From Desulfurococcales archaeon (GTDB taxonomy: Archaea > Thermoproteota > Thermoprotei_A > Sulfolobales > Acidilobaceae), in assembly GCA_015521095.1 (NCBI GenBank), contig WAOU01000033.1, positions 1 through 20,708 of the forward strand: a stretch of 20,708 nucleotides of DNA, given 5' to 3'. Position 1 is the stretch's first letter. Every line of letters begins with the position of its first letter. Under the pieces are notes generated by a model that saw only the letters and a list, made by a program, of their open reading frames with translations, was not told the origin of the DNA and did not search any database. Made by a program: the position numbers and the translations under genes. Shown in pieces: positions 7,468 to 14,642 of the stretch.

Positions 7468-8217
7468 TTAGGATTCTCTGGCATTCTCTTTAGTCTCTAT
7501 GTGTTCTAGGATCCTTTTAGTTAGGCTCTCGGCGAAATCATTGTGCCTCACGTATACTGTTACTGCGGTATGGGTTGAGCTAGGGAGTCCTATGAGAACG
7601 TTGTCGCATGCTATCATCATGTCGAAGAAAGCTATTGGGCTCGAGTATAGTCTTATGTTCTTTGAGAGTAGTTTCTCAACGTATTCTCTGGGTGGATGCT
7701 TGTCGCTTGACACCACTATTAGGGTGTCCTCTGGTAGTACTTCTATTAGGAGGTTTATGTAGTCGCCTACATCTTCTAGCTTTTCGATAGCTTTGTTCAC
7801 AGTAAATATGACATTGTTATTACACATTTTTATCAGTGTTAGTGCTAGCGATAGGCTCTCGACGAGCCCGTGTATTATTCTTACTTGGTCTCCTGAATGT
7901 TGCCTGGACCCATACGTGTTTTCGAGGCTCTCTGCGAGCTCTATTATCTCCATGTGTCTCGTGTTGGCTTCTAGTAGGACCTGGTATGCTATTTGTGAGA
8001 GCGCTTCTTTGGGTCTAACCGCCTGGTAGGCTTCCTCCGACCTGTATACTAGACCCTTTAGCTCTAGGCTTTTTAGTACGTCATAGATTCTTCCTCGTGG
8101 TACTCCTGATACTGTTGATATCCTTAGAGGAGATGCACTGCCTAGCTTGAGTATCGCTAGGTATGCTTTTGCTTCATAGGTATTTAGGCCTAATAGGGCC
8201 TTCATCTTGTCTATCAT
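7468..8217 (-). CDS. TrmB-like transcriptional regulator
   Basis: This is a predicted DNA-binding regulator of the TrmB family (249 residues). The N-terminus matches the TrmB winged helix: LGLNTYEAKAYLAIL (about 9-23), then the recognition region ISTVSGVPRGRIYDVLKSLELKGLV (in two parts, about 33-57). A helical linker (about 75-103) joins this to a C-terminal alpha/beta region that probably senses a ligand or mediates dimers. It starts 61 bases after the stop of the ArsB/NhaD transporter on the same strand, so it may be cotranscribed with it and regulate it; this is inference. The ATG at 8217 is chosen because it begins right before the TrmB helix. A TTG at 8235 would add six residues and has only a weak SD. 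Confidence 0.85.
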   Translation of the reverse strand: MIDKMKALLGLNTYEAKAYLAILKLGSASPLRISTVSGVPRGRIYDVLKSLELKGLVYRSEEAYQAVRPKEALSQIAYQVLLEANTRHMEIIELAESLENTYGSRQHSGDQVRIIHGLVESLSLALTLIKMCNNNVIFTVNKAIEKLEDVGDYINLLIEVLPEDTLIVVSSDKHPPREYVEKLLSKNIRLYSSPIAFFDMMIACDNVLIGLPSSTHTAVTVYVRHNDFAESLTKRILEHIETKENARES

Positions 8218-8278
8218 ATGGTTTTCGCGTATCAAGGCCTGATAGACCCCATAGTCTAGTTTCGCGTGTTACGATTGG

Positions 8279-9574
8279 TTAGAGCCATAACATTACTGTT
8301 ACTATGTAGTGGATTATTAGTGATAGGAGTATATAGGGTATACTGTATTTTAGGAAAGTCTTCCCTGTCACTTTGTATCCTTCCTTCTCTAAAAGTACGA
8401 CGGCTACGTAGAGAGCGGGCGCTGCCGCGGTTGTCATGTTACTTGCCAGGGTGGCGCTCCATGCCATTCCCCAGTAGAGGTGTCCTGGGTCGAAGCCTGC
8501 AGATGCAGCCGCTTCTTTTACTAGGAATAGGAATGTCATTAGGAGAGCGTCGTGTTCTACGAATGTAGATAGTACGGCTACCATCCAGTAGGATACTGTA
8601 TATGCTTCTAGGGGGCTTCCGGTTAGGTATGGTATTAGGGACTCTGCTATTCTTTCTAGTACTCCGCTTACTTCGAGGGCTCCTACTAGTGTGAAGAGGC
8701 TTGCGTAGAATAGGAGTGCTCTCCATTCTACGTCTGCTACTATTTCTTCGAAGTCGGGTAGATCCCTGCCTGTTGCTCTGAGTATTTCTATTGTTAGTGC
8801 TAGGGCGCTTGCACCGGATATTGTGATGAATCCTAGTGGGACTCCTAGCATTGGTCTCAGGGCCATGCCTATAACTGTGGCTATGAAGAAAAGCGTGCTT
8901 ATAACAAGTAGTAGTTTGTTGGTTTTATTGGAGCCATGTTCTTCGTGGACTTTGGCGTTTGGCTCTTTTACGAGGAATATCTTGTAGTACAGGTATGTGA
9001 CTATTAGGAAAGTGATTGTGAGTAGTGGGAAGCTACTTAGTTTCCCTTGCCATATTATGAAGTCGATGAATTCTGCTCCTGCTATTTTGTGCAGTAGCTG
9101 TGGCGGTAGGTCTCCCATTAGTAGGGCTGTTCCCATGAAGTTCGCGCTGAACCCGACTAGTAGGACTGCAAGTATCGGGTTTGCTTTGGCTTTTCTTGCT
9201 ATTTCGAGAGTTATGCTTCCGAAGAGTAGAATTACAAGTACGTTGTCGACTAGTATGCTGAGGAATCCGGCCGTTATTGCTAGTAGGACGATTAGTTTAC
9301 GGTAATCGTCGGTTATCTTTATTAGGCGGGTGACCACTGCGTCGGCTAGTCCTCCCTTTATCATGTAGCCGGTTATCATCCACATGCCAAGAAGTATTCC
9401 AAGTATATCCCAATCAATGTAGGAGAATGCTTCCTCAACAGTATAGGAAGCGAGCAATACTATTAGTAGTACTGTGCCAAATATGGAGGCGGATACTTCG
9501 TCTATTTTCCTCGATATTATTACTGCTATGACCGCTAGAAATACTGCTGACGCGATAAGTGTCTCTGAGACCAT
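8279..9574 (-). CDS. ArsB/NhaD/CitM-type ion transporter (SLC13/IT superfamily)
   Basis: This 431-residue polytopic membrane protein has about eleven hydrophobic helices. The family features are the early segment IDWDILGILLGMWMITGYM (about 53-71), the re-entrant region ITAGFLSILVDNVLVILLFG (about 100-119), the conserved FSANFMGTALLMGDLPPQ (about 142-159), and the second-half motif STFVEHDALLMTF. Members carry arsenite, Na+/H+, citrate or other anions. The local sequence does not decide the substrate, and no arsR or arsC lies nearby. The ATG at 9574 has a GGGAG SD upstream. A TrmB-like regulator follows on the same strand. Confidence 0.88.
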   Translation of the reverse strand: MVSETLIASAVFLAVIAVIISRKIDEVSASIFGTVLLIVLLASYTVEEAFSYIDWDILGILLGMWMITGYMIKGGLADAVVTRLIKITDDYRKLIVLLAITAGFLSILVDNVLVILLFGSITLEIARKAKANPILAVLLVGFSANFMGTALLMGDLPPQLLHKIAGAEFIDFIIWQGKLSSFPLLTITFLIVTYLYYKIFLVKEPNAKVHEEHGSNKTNKLLLVISTLFFIATVIGMALRPMLGVPLGFITISGASALALTIEILRATGRDLPDFEEIVADVEWRALLFYASLFTLVGALEVSGVLERIAESLIPYLTGSPLEAYTVSYWMVAVLSTFVEHDALLMTFLFLVKEAAASAGFDPGHLYWGMAWSATLASNMTTAAAPALYVAVVLLEKEGYKVTGKTFLKYSIPYILLSLIIHYIVTVMLWL

Positions 9575-9693
9575 TATTTCGGCTCCCAGGGCGATACTAG
9601 GATCTCGGACTGGAATTTAAGCATAGATAATAATAAATATCATATATTTGTTCACTTTAATGACTTAATTTAACCATTATTCAACGAGGTCAA

Positions 9694-10320
9694 TTACTCC
9701 TTGTTCGTCTCCTCCACGTACTCGATGAACACAAGGAGATCCCGTACAAAACGATCAGGTGTATCCAAGTACATGGCATGACCTGCTCCCTCATATACTT
9801 CTATGCTAGCTCCGATTCTACTTGCCAGCTTCTCGATAGTCTTCCTTGACACTATATCCTTCTCGCCCAGTATGATTTTAGAGATTGTAGTGATCGAAGA
9901 TGCTATACTAAGCGCGGTTTTATCCTTCTCAATATAGGGGCTAAGTAGAAGCAATCCTCTTACCAGCTCGTTCTTGGCCGAATAATATATAGCAAGTCTA
10001 CCACCTAGGCTAGCGCCTACAACCACAAGCGGTCTCCGGTCAACATATGATAATACAAGAGAATTCAGAAGACCAAGATTAATATCCAGGCTACGAGTAT
10101 GCTTGGTACATCTTGCTCTACGTCCATAAGGCATATCTGGTGCGATAAACGAGTATCCCCTACTGATTAACGCGTCGAACACTCCTGTCTTGGACCATGT
10201 CTTTCCCGTAAAATTATATCCGTGCAAGAATAATATCACTGGCTTGGAAACGTTTTCCTCTATGTGAGTAATTGCCTGGCACTCGATCCCTTCAAAACCA
10301 TGTAGTACTTCCTTAACCAA
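9694..10320 (-). CDS. Alpha/beta hydrolase
   Basis: This compact 208-residue alpha/beta-fold hydrolase is probably a cytosolic esterase or acyl-ester hydrolase. It has an oxyanion motif LHGYN (about 32-36), the nucleophile elbow GASLGG with S104, a likely acid D155 in GEKDIV, and a histidine H181 in GAGHAMY, in the correct order and spacing. There is no lid insertion, so it resembles the small serine-esterase type. The start is a TTG at 10320, supported by GGTGG at 10327-10331; an ATG a few bases upstream lies in another frame. It runs in the same direction as the downstream transporter gene but is separated from it by 119 A/T-rich bases. The substrate is unknown. Confidence 0.85.
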   Translation of the reverse strand: MVKEVLHGFEGIECQAITHIEENVSKPVILFLHGYNFTGKTWSKTGVFDALISRGYSFIAPDMPYGRRARCTKHTRSLDINLGLLNSLVLSYVDRRPLVVVGASLGGRLAIYYSAKNELVRGLLLLSPYIEKDKTALSIASSITTISKIILGEKDIVSRKTIEKLASRIGASIEVYEGAGHAMYLDTPDRFVRDLLVFIEYVEETNKE

Positions 10321-10420
10321 TTAACTTCCACCATACAATCATAAATATACTCAAGGCGATATGTCTCTTTGTTCGAGCTCCTAATCTGTCTAAAATTAAG
10401 AGAATAATTATTGATTACAT

Positions 10421-10431
10421 GCTTATAATTC
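10421..10431 (+). promoter_or_regulatory. Putative TATA box for the EamA transporter gene
   Basis: GCTTATAATTC lies about 40-49 bases before the ATG at 10470. The GGATGA SD at 10457-10462 would lie inside the resulting short leader. Confidence 0.45.
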
Positions 10432-10469
10432 TGTACAACCACCAACCATGATACGCGGATGAAGAATAC

Positions 10470-11354
10470 ATGAAGAGCAATGCCAAGCTATACCTACTAC
10501 TTGTACTTGCTGTAATGAACATAAGCACAGCAAGCATACTAGTCCGTCTAGCAGGAGTACACGGCTATGTAGCTGCAACATGGAGACTGATAATCGCCTC
10601 CTTCCTAACCCTAATTCTGTTTTTCATCGCGGGAGACCATAAAGGATTCCAGCTACATAAGATAAATGACTTGTTCATAATGTCTTTGAGTGGAATATTC
10701 CTCAGCCTCCACTTTGGTCTATGGATGATGAGTCTCAGCCACCTGAGCGTGGCTGTAAGCGTTACAATAGTTGACAGTTATCCAGCACTTATGGCCATCA
10801 TAGGGATGGTACTCTTCAAGGAAACATATAGGAAAACGCAGCTCCTCGGAGCAGGAATCGCGATGGCAGGGATCGCGCTCCTCTCATTCCACACAGCCCA
10901 CGGCGGGATCGCTCCCCCAGGAGGGGACCCCGTACTCGGCATCATTCTTTCTGCTCTAGGAATGGTATGCGTAGCACTATACTTTACCATAGGAAAAGGC
11001 ATGAGACAGCGATACACTACATTTCAATACACACTCATAGTCTACTCTGCCGCCAGCATATTCTCAATAATCATAGTCGAAACCATGAATCTAAGACTCT
11101 TAGGATACAGCCCTATAACATACACGTATCTAGCACTACTAGCACTACTCCCAATGCTAGGAGGACATACCGTGATAAACTACGTACTAGAAAAGGTGAG
11201 CCTACTAGCCGCAACTATACCAATACTGGGCGAACCAGTAGGAGCAGCAATTCTTGCCTGGCTACTGTTAGGTGAGAGAATCGATCCATTATCAATACTG
11301 CTTATGGCCATTGTTATAACGGGCATCGGCCTCGTCGTTTTAGAAGAAAAATAA
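10470..11354 (+). CDS. DMT superfamily (EamA) transporter
   Basis: This 294-residue membrane protein has ten predicted helices arranged as two EamA repeats (about 7-138 and 152-291). EamA proteins export amino acids or other metabolites; the substrate is not predictable here. Typical signatures are the first-repeat end, where VSVTIVDSYPALMAIIGM is followed by LFKETYRKTQLLGAGIAMAG, and the second-repeat counterpart LLAATIPILGEPVGAAILAW followed by LLLGE. The ATG at 10470 is preceded by the SD GGATGA. The 3' end converges on the MetRS beta-like gene with about 22 bases between stops. Confidence 0.92.
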   Translation: MKSNAKLYLLLVLAVMNISTASILVRLAGVHGYVAATWRLIIASFLTLILFFIAGDHKGFQLHKINDLFIMSLSGIFLSLHFGLWMMSLSHLSVAVSVTIVDSYPALMAIIGMVLFKETYRKTQLLGAGIAMAGIALLSFHTAHGGIAPPGGDPVLGIILSALGMVCVALYFTIGKGMRQRYTTFQYTLIVYSAASIFSIIIVETMNLRLLGYSPITYTYLALLALLPMLGGHTVINYVLEKVSLLAATIPILGEPVGAAILAWLLLGERIDPLSILLMAIVITGIGLVVLEEK

Positions 11355-11376
11355 CGTATCTTCAGATTATCGTATA

Positions 11377-11715
11377 CTAGCATACCTTGCTACCAGGCTC
11401 AACTGGCTCAGCTACAGTCAACAACGCGGGCTTGGACTCGTCACTGCACGGAGCCGCTAGTATCATTCCCTCGCTCATCAGGCCGGCCATTTTCTTCGGC
11501 TTAAGATTAGCTACGACGATAACGTATTTTCCTAGGAAATCCTCAGGCTTATACCACTTCGCTAGTCCTGCCAGTATCTGTCTTTTTTCGTCTCCGAGAT
11601 CGACGACTAGTCTTATAAGCTTCTTACTGTTGGGGACTGGCTCTGCCTCGATCACTTTTCCGACTCGGAGATCGACTTTTGCGAAATCCTTATAGTCTAT
11701 TTTCTCTCCGCTCAC
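11377..11715 (-). CDS. Methionyl-tRNA synthetase beta subunit-like tRNA-binding protein
   Basis: This 112-residue stand-alone tRNA-binding OB-fold domain is equivalent to the C-terminal domain of bacterial MetRS or Trbp111. In crenarchaea it is encoded apart from the catalytic MetG and dimerises to raise tRNA affinity. Signatures are DFAKVDLRVGKVIEAEPVPN (about 9-28), then LVVDLGDEKRQILAGLAKWY, and the dimer and tRNA-contact stretch NLKPKKMAGLMSEGMILAA (about 70-88). The GTG at 11715 is the start, with a strong SD GGGAGGTG at 11723-11730 and a TATA-like element further upstream. No other tRNA synthetase gene is in the window. Confidence 0.92.
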   Translation of the reverse strand: MSGEKIDYKDFAKVDLRVGKVIEAEPVPNSKKLIRLVVDLGDEKRQILAGLAKWYKPEDFLGKYVIVVANLKPKKMAGLMSEGMILAAPCSDESKPALLTVAEPVEPGSKVC

Positions 11716-11722
11716 GCACAGA

Positions 11723-11730
11723 CACCTCCC
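11723..11730 (-). promoter_or_regulatory. Shine-Dalgarno GGGAGGTG before the GTG start of the MetRS beta-like gene
   Basis: Seven bases separate this near-perfect SD from the GTG at 11715. It settles the non-ATG start of the gene. Confidence 0.8.
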
Positions 11731-11763
11731 ATTCTCTTACCAGGTGTTATCTTATCCGATCCG

Positions 11764-11772
11764 TTAATATAG
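11764..11772 (-). promoter_or_regulatory. Putative TATA box for the MetRS beta-like gene
   Basis: The minus strand reads CTATATTAA about 50 bases before the GTG. A start site 25 bases downstream would place the SD inside a leader of about 25-30 bases. Confidence 0.4.
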
Positions 11773-11823
11773 TGAAATGCGTATAGGATAATCTATGTAT
11801 CTAGACTTTAACGTATAGTTATA

Positions 11824-11897
11824 GGTAGGGGGATGACGAGCCCAGGCAATCTGATGAAAGGTGAAGAGTTCAGCCTTGGCAGACCCCTCTTCCTACC
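11824..11897 (+). ncRNA. Candidate structured small RNA (possible degenerate C/D-box type)
   Basis: The 252-base gap between two genes contains a 74-base unit bounded by the inverted repeat GGTAGG/CCTACC. Inside this are GGG/CCC and then CCAGGC/GCCTTGG (one bulge). Next to the GGGG/CCCC stem are ATGACGA on the 5' side and CAGA on the 3' side. These resemble box C (RTGATGA) and box D (CTGA), each with one substitution. An internal CTGATGA (11851-11857) combines D'-like and C'-like boxes. The boxes are imperfect and the second guide segment is too long, so the class is uncertain. It could also be a leader element of the downstream gene, but a separate TATA box follows it. Confidence 0.35.
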
Positions 11898-11910
11898 ATA
11901 AAATATATGG
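11898..11910 (+). promoter_or_regulatory. TATA box for the MoaD/ThiS-like gene
   Basis: ATAAAATATATGG lies about 60 bases before the ATG at 11968 and just after the structured unit. A start about 25 bases downstream (around 11930) gives a leader carrying SD GGTGG (11955-11959). Confidence 0.5.
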
Positions 11911-11967
11911 TTTTACTATATTGGAGGTGACACACAATATACTATAATGGGAAAGGTGGCATAGATA

Positions 11968-12261
11968 ATGCCAAGGATTAGAGTAAGGTATCTTGCAACA
12001 CTCTACGATGCGGTGGGAAAATTCGAGGAAGAAATCGATTGTAGTGATCCGTGCACTGTAAAAGAAGCCCTCAATGTCCTAACAAGCATGCATCCGGTCC
12101 TCAAAGAACATCTAGGCGAAAACTACGAGTTCATCGGCGAGGACGTACAAGTACTCGTAAACGGAAGAAACATAGAGTTTCTGAACAATCTTTCAACCAA
12201 GCTGAAAGATGGAGACGTTATAGTACTCATACCTCCTGCCGCGGGAGGACTACCATCATAA
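11968..12261 (+). CDS. MoaD/ThiS-family ubiquitin-like sulfur carrier or SAMP-type modifier
   Basis: This 97-residue beta-grasp protein is of the MoaD/ThiS group, which supplies sulfur for molybdopterin, thiamine or tRNA thiolation, or acts as an archaeal ubiquitin-like modifier. The fold signature is the N-terminal strand IRVRYLATLYDAVGK (about 4-18), VNGRNI in the middle, then LKDGDVIVLIPPAAGG at the end. The Gly-Gly is followed by LPS before the stop, so the diglycine is not at the C-terminus as usual; processing would be needed before adenylation by an E1-like enzyme. The SD GGTGG lies eight bases before the ATG. The gene is followed by the redox cluster on the same strand after about 90 bases. 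Confidence 0.88.
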   Translation: MPRIRVRYLATLYDAVGKFEEEIDCSDPCTVKEALNVLTSMHPVLKEHLGENYEFIGEDVQVLVNGRNIEFLNNLSTKLKDGDVIVLIPPAAGGLPS

Positions 12262-12349
12262 TTAGCTTATATGCATAGGCTGATAAATATACTAGAGCTA
12301 CGGGAAAGATATCATCTTAAATCCTATATCCACTACAGATAATACTAAA

Positions 12350-12354
12350 GGTGG
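12350..12354 (+). promoter_or_regulatory. Shine-Dalgarno GGTGG at the start of the Fe-S protein gene
   Basis: This SD bears on the start choice. It overlaps a GTG at 12351 (making that start unlikely), lies two bases before an ATG at 12357, and is eight bases before a TTG at 12363. By spacing the TTG is best; by codon the ATG is best. Confidence 0.55.
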
Positions 12355-12356
12355 CA

Positions 12357-13205
12357 ATGAGCTTGAACCAAGACCTCCTCAAGGTATTCGAGACCTGTCT
12401 CCTATGCCCAGGAATCTGTAACAATAAATGCCCAGTATATAGAAAAACTCATCTTAGAACAGCAGCACCAAGCGTTCTAGGAAGACTCGGTACGCGTATT
12501 ATCAGAGAGAACAGAATAGACCTAGCCCAAGGATTGAGACTATGCGTAGAATGTGGACTATGCCTCGATGCGTGTCCCGTGAAAAACCCTCTACCCTCCG
12601 CGATCCAGGAACTAAAACGCATCATTTACAAGGTGCCGGAAAGTGTACCGGAGCCCATCACATTGCTGGAGGGAGACGAGAAGATCCTTATTGTATCATC
12701 TACTATGCCCGCACAATGGATAATTGACAAGCTAAGAGAGCAGAGAGTCGGGGTACTATACTTGGACTCGTATGATGCGAGGGAACAGAGAGCCCTCTAC
12801 GGCGCAGTAGGCTTGCCAAAGGACCTGGAGGAGAAGTACAAGGTCTACTGCGAGGACTATCGTCTGTGTCCCGAGGCCCCTAGCGGGCTCAAACTATTAC
12901 TCGACTATGATATTAGGCCTCCTAAGAAGCCGCCCGCATATACCCTTCTATTACCATGTGGTGAAAATGGACAAGCCTCCTATGAGGAAGCCGTGAACGT
13001 ATATGGCACTCCCTCCACTACAGTAGATATCTGTGGTATCCCCGACCTCTATCTTGCTGGATACGAGGTTTATACCCGGAGACTCCTAAAGAAAATAGAA
13101 GAAAGACGTAAGGGATTATTCTATCTTTCTCCAGACTCCTTTACAGCCAAAGTACTTGGATCGCTCCTCGACGCCCCTATAGTGTCTCCTCTATCCTACA
13201 GGTGA
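12357..13205 (+). CDS. Two-[4Fe-4S] iron-sulfur subunit (GlpC/GlcF/HdrC-like, shortened)
   Basis: This 282-residue electron-transfer subunit is likely to accept electrons from the flavoproteins encoded next to it. The N-terminal ferredoxin-like region has two cluster motifs: C14, C17, C21, C25 (CLLCPGICNNKCP, one residue longer than usual) and C63, C66, C69, C73 (CVECGLCLDACP, canonical). GlcF and GlpC proteins normally continue with two cysteine-rich CCG domains, giving about 400 residues. Here the C-terminal 200 residues keep only isolated cysteines such as LLPCGENG and DICGIPD, so the usual non-cubane cluster or quinone-linked part appears reduced. No membrane helix is visible. The ATG at 12357 is annotated; TTG at 12363 is the alternative favoured by SD spacing. 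The next gene begins six bases after the stop. Confidence 0.82.
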   Translation: MSLNQDLLKVFETCLLCPGICNNKCPVYRKTHLRTAAPSVLGRLGTRIIRENRIDLAQGLRLCVECGLCLDACPVKNPLPSAIQELKRIIYKVPESVPEPITLLEGDEKILIVSSTMPAQWIIDKLREQRVGVLYLDSYDAREQRALYGAVGLPKDLEEKYKVYCEDYRLCPEAPSGLKLLLDYDIRPPKKPPAYTLLLPCGENGQASYEEAVNVYGTPSTTVDICGIPDLYLAGYEVYTRRLLKKIEERRKGLFYLSPDSFTAKVLGSLLDAPIVSPLSYR

Positions 13206-13211
13206 AGAACT

Positions 13212-14591
13212 ATGACTATCTCAAGAGATTTCCTCGAAGATGTTAAAGCCCTACTGGGCGAGGACAGGTTAGTTACAGATCCCTGGCTCCTAATCGGATA
13301 CGAGCGTGACTATTGGCCACTCGCAGTAGCCATGGAGTACACAGGGAAATGGGATCCCAAACCGCCTAAAGTAGCTGTTCTTCCAACAAACGAAGAGGAG
13401 GTAGTCCAAATACTGGAACTTGCCCGAAGACATGGAATCCCGGTGGTTCCATATGCAGGCGGTACAGGCGTGCTCGGAGGGGCTCTACCTCAAAGAGATA
13501 GCGTTGTCCTAGACGTTTCTCCACTCGACGATTATGGATGGCATGATAAGAAATCAATGATAGTATACGCAGAGGCCGGCGTACCACTCATAGACCTTGA
13601 AGAATGGCTGAACTCTCAAGGGTATACGCTGAGGCATTTTCCACAGTCATATCCTACGGCCTTGATAGGAGGATTAATAGCGACTAAGAGCATAGGCCAG
13701 TACAGTACAGGCTATGGTGGCATCGAGGACATTGTACTGGGATTACACGTGGCAACCTACAATTACGGACTAGTCAGGATCCCACCTGTACCTAGAAGAA
13801 GTGTGTTATGGTCCCTAAAACACCTCTACATCGGTAGCGAGGGACACCTTGGAATTATCACAAAAGCATATCTCCAGGCGAGAAAGATACCGGAATGCAG
13901 TCTACCTTTCTCGATAAGATACAACTCTTTCAAAGAAGCTCTCCATAGCGCAATGAAGCTAGTCCAGCAAGGAACTCCTCCTGAACTGTTAAGAGTCTAT
14001 GACGAGCTGGAATCTCAGTCCATGCTAGGCGAGTCAGGAAGTCTCATCATAGGCGTCATAGAAGGGCCATGTAACGAAGTCGATGCACGTATAAGTGTTA
14101 TGGAGAATGTACTGGGTAAAGGCCTAGACGATAGTGAACCGGCACTCCGTTGGTTAGAGGAAAGATTCAATGTTATACCTAAGATACGTGATCTTGCAAA
14201 GATAGGTCTCTCCTTTGACACGATCGAGGTAGCATTGCCCTGGAGCACGGCCTATTCCGCGTACAAGGAAACCATCGAAAAACTGATAGAACAAGAAGGA
14301 ATAATATATGCGAGTGCCCACGCAAGTCATTTCTATCTTTCGGGAGCGGCGATATACTACACTATCGTATTCGAGCTAGACAAGCTAGCATCCGTATACA
14401 ATAAAGCATGGGAAATAATTGAAGAAACCTCATCCAAGCACGGGGGGACAATAAGCCATCACCACGGCATAGGAGTACATAGGCTAAAATGGCTACGGCT
14501 AGAATACGATGATAATACTCTAAGACTCCTAAAAGATCTGAAAAAACTACTGGATCCCGACGGAATATACCGTGACGAGGTTATTAAGTAA
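13212..14591 (+). CDS. FAD-binding oxidase, GlcD / alkyl-DHAP-synthase-like
   Basis: This 459-residue flavoprotein has a PCMH-type FAD domain and the C-terminal oxidase domain of the glycolate oxidase/D-lactate dehydrogenase (GlcD) family. FAD-binding signatures are VPYAGGTGVLGG (about 79-90), the segment TALIGGLIATKSIGQYSTGY (149-168) then GGIEDIV (169-175), and GSEGHLGIIT (208-217). The motifs RHFPQSYP, HASHFYLSGAAIYYT, and near the end SHHHGIG (415-421) resemble alkyldihydroxyacetonephosphate synthase more than ordinary GlcD. Archaea use such proteins as 2-hydroxyacid or glycerol-type dehydrogenases, not for ether-lipid synthesis in the eukaryotic way, so I infer an oxidoreductase. The ATG at 13212 follows an SD AGGTGAAG overlapping the end of the previous gene, which indicates translational coupling with the Fe-S subunit. 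Confidence 0.88.
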   Translation: MTISRDFLEDVKALLGEDRLVTDPWLLIGYERDYWPLAVAMEYTGKWDPKPPKVAVLPTNEEEVVQILELARRHGIPVVPYAGGTGVLGGALPQRDSVVLDVSPLDDYGWHDKKSMIVYAEAGVPLIDLEEWLNSQGYTLRHFPQSYPTALIGGLIATKSIGQYSTGYGGIEDIVLGLHVATYNYGLVRIPPVPRRSVLWSLKHLYIGSEGHLGIITKAYLQARKIPECSLPFSIRYNSFKEALHSAMKLVQQGTPPELLRVYDELESQSMLGESGSLIIGVIEGPCNEVDARISVMENVLGKGLDDSEPALRWLEERFNVIPKIRDLAKIGLSFDTIEVALPWSTAYSAYKETIEKLIEQEGIIYASAHASHFYLSGAAIYYTIVFELDKLASVYNKAWEIIEETSSKHGGTISHHHGIGVHRLKWLRLEYDDNTLRLLKDLKKLLDPDGIYRDEVIK

Positions 14592-14642
14592 CTAGATATT
14601 GTAACTCACGACGAAGTATAAGTTAGTGAGGGGTATCTTAGA

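Noticed and set aside
10260..10445. 61-residue minus-strand reading frame
   Set aside because: It overlaps the alpha/beta hydrolase start region, has no recognisable domain, and its ATG shares the SD region of the TTG-started hydrolase.
11824..11897. Fluoride (crcB) or TPP riboswitch
   Set aside because: A GATGA and a CTGATGA recall parts of these families, but the required P1 and pseudoknot partners of the fluoride motif and the paired CTGAGA/ACCTGA core of TPP are absent.
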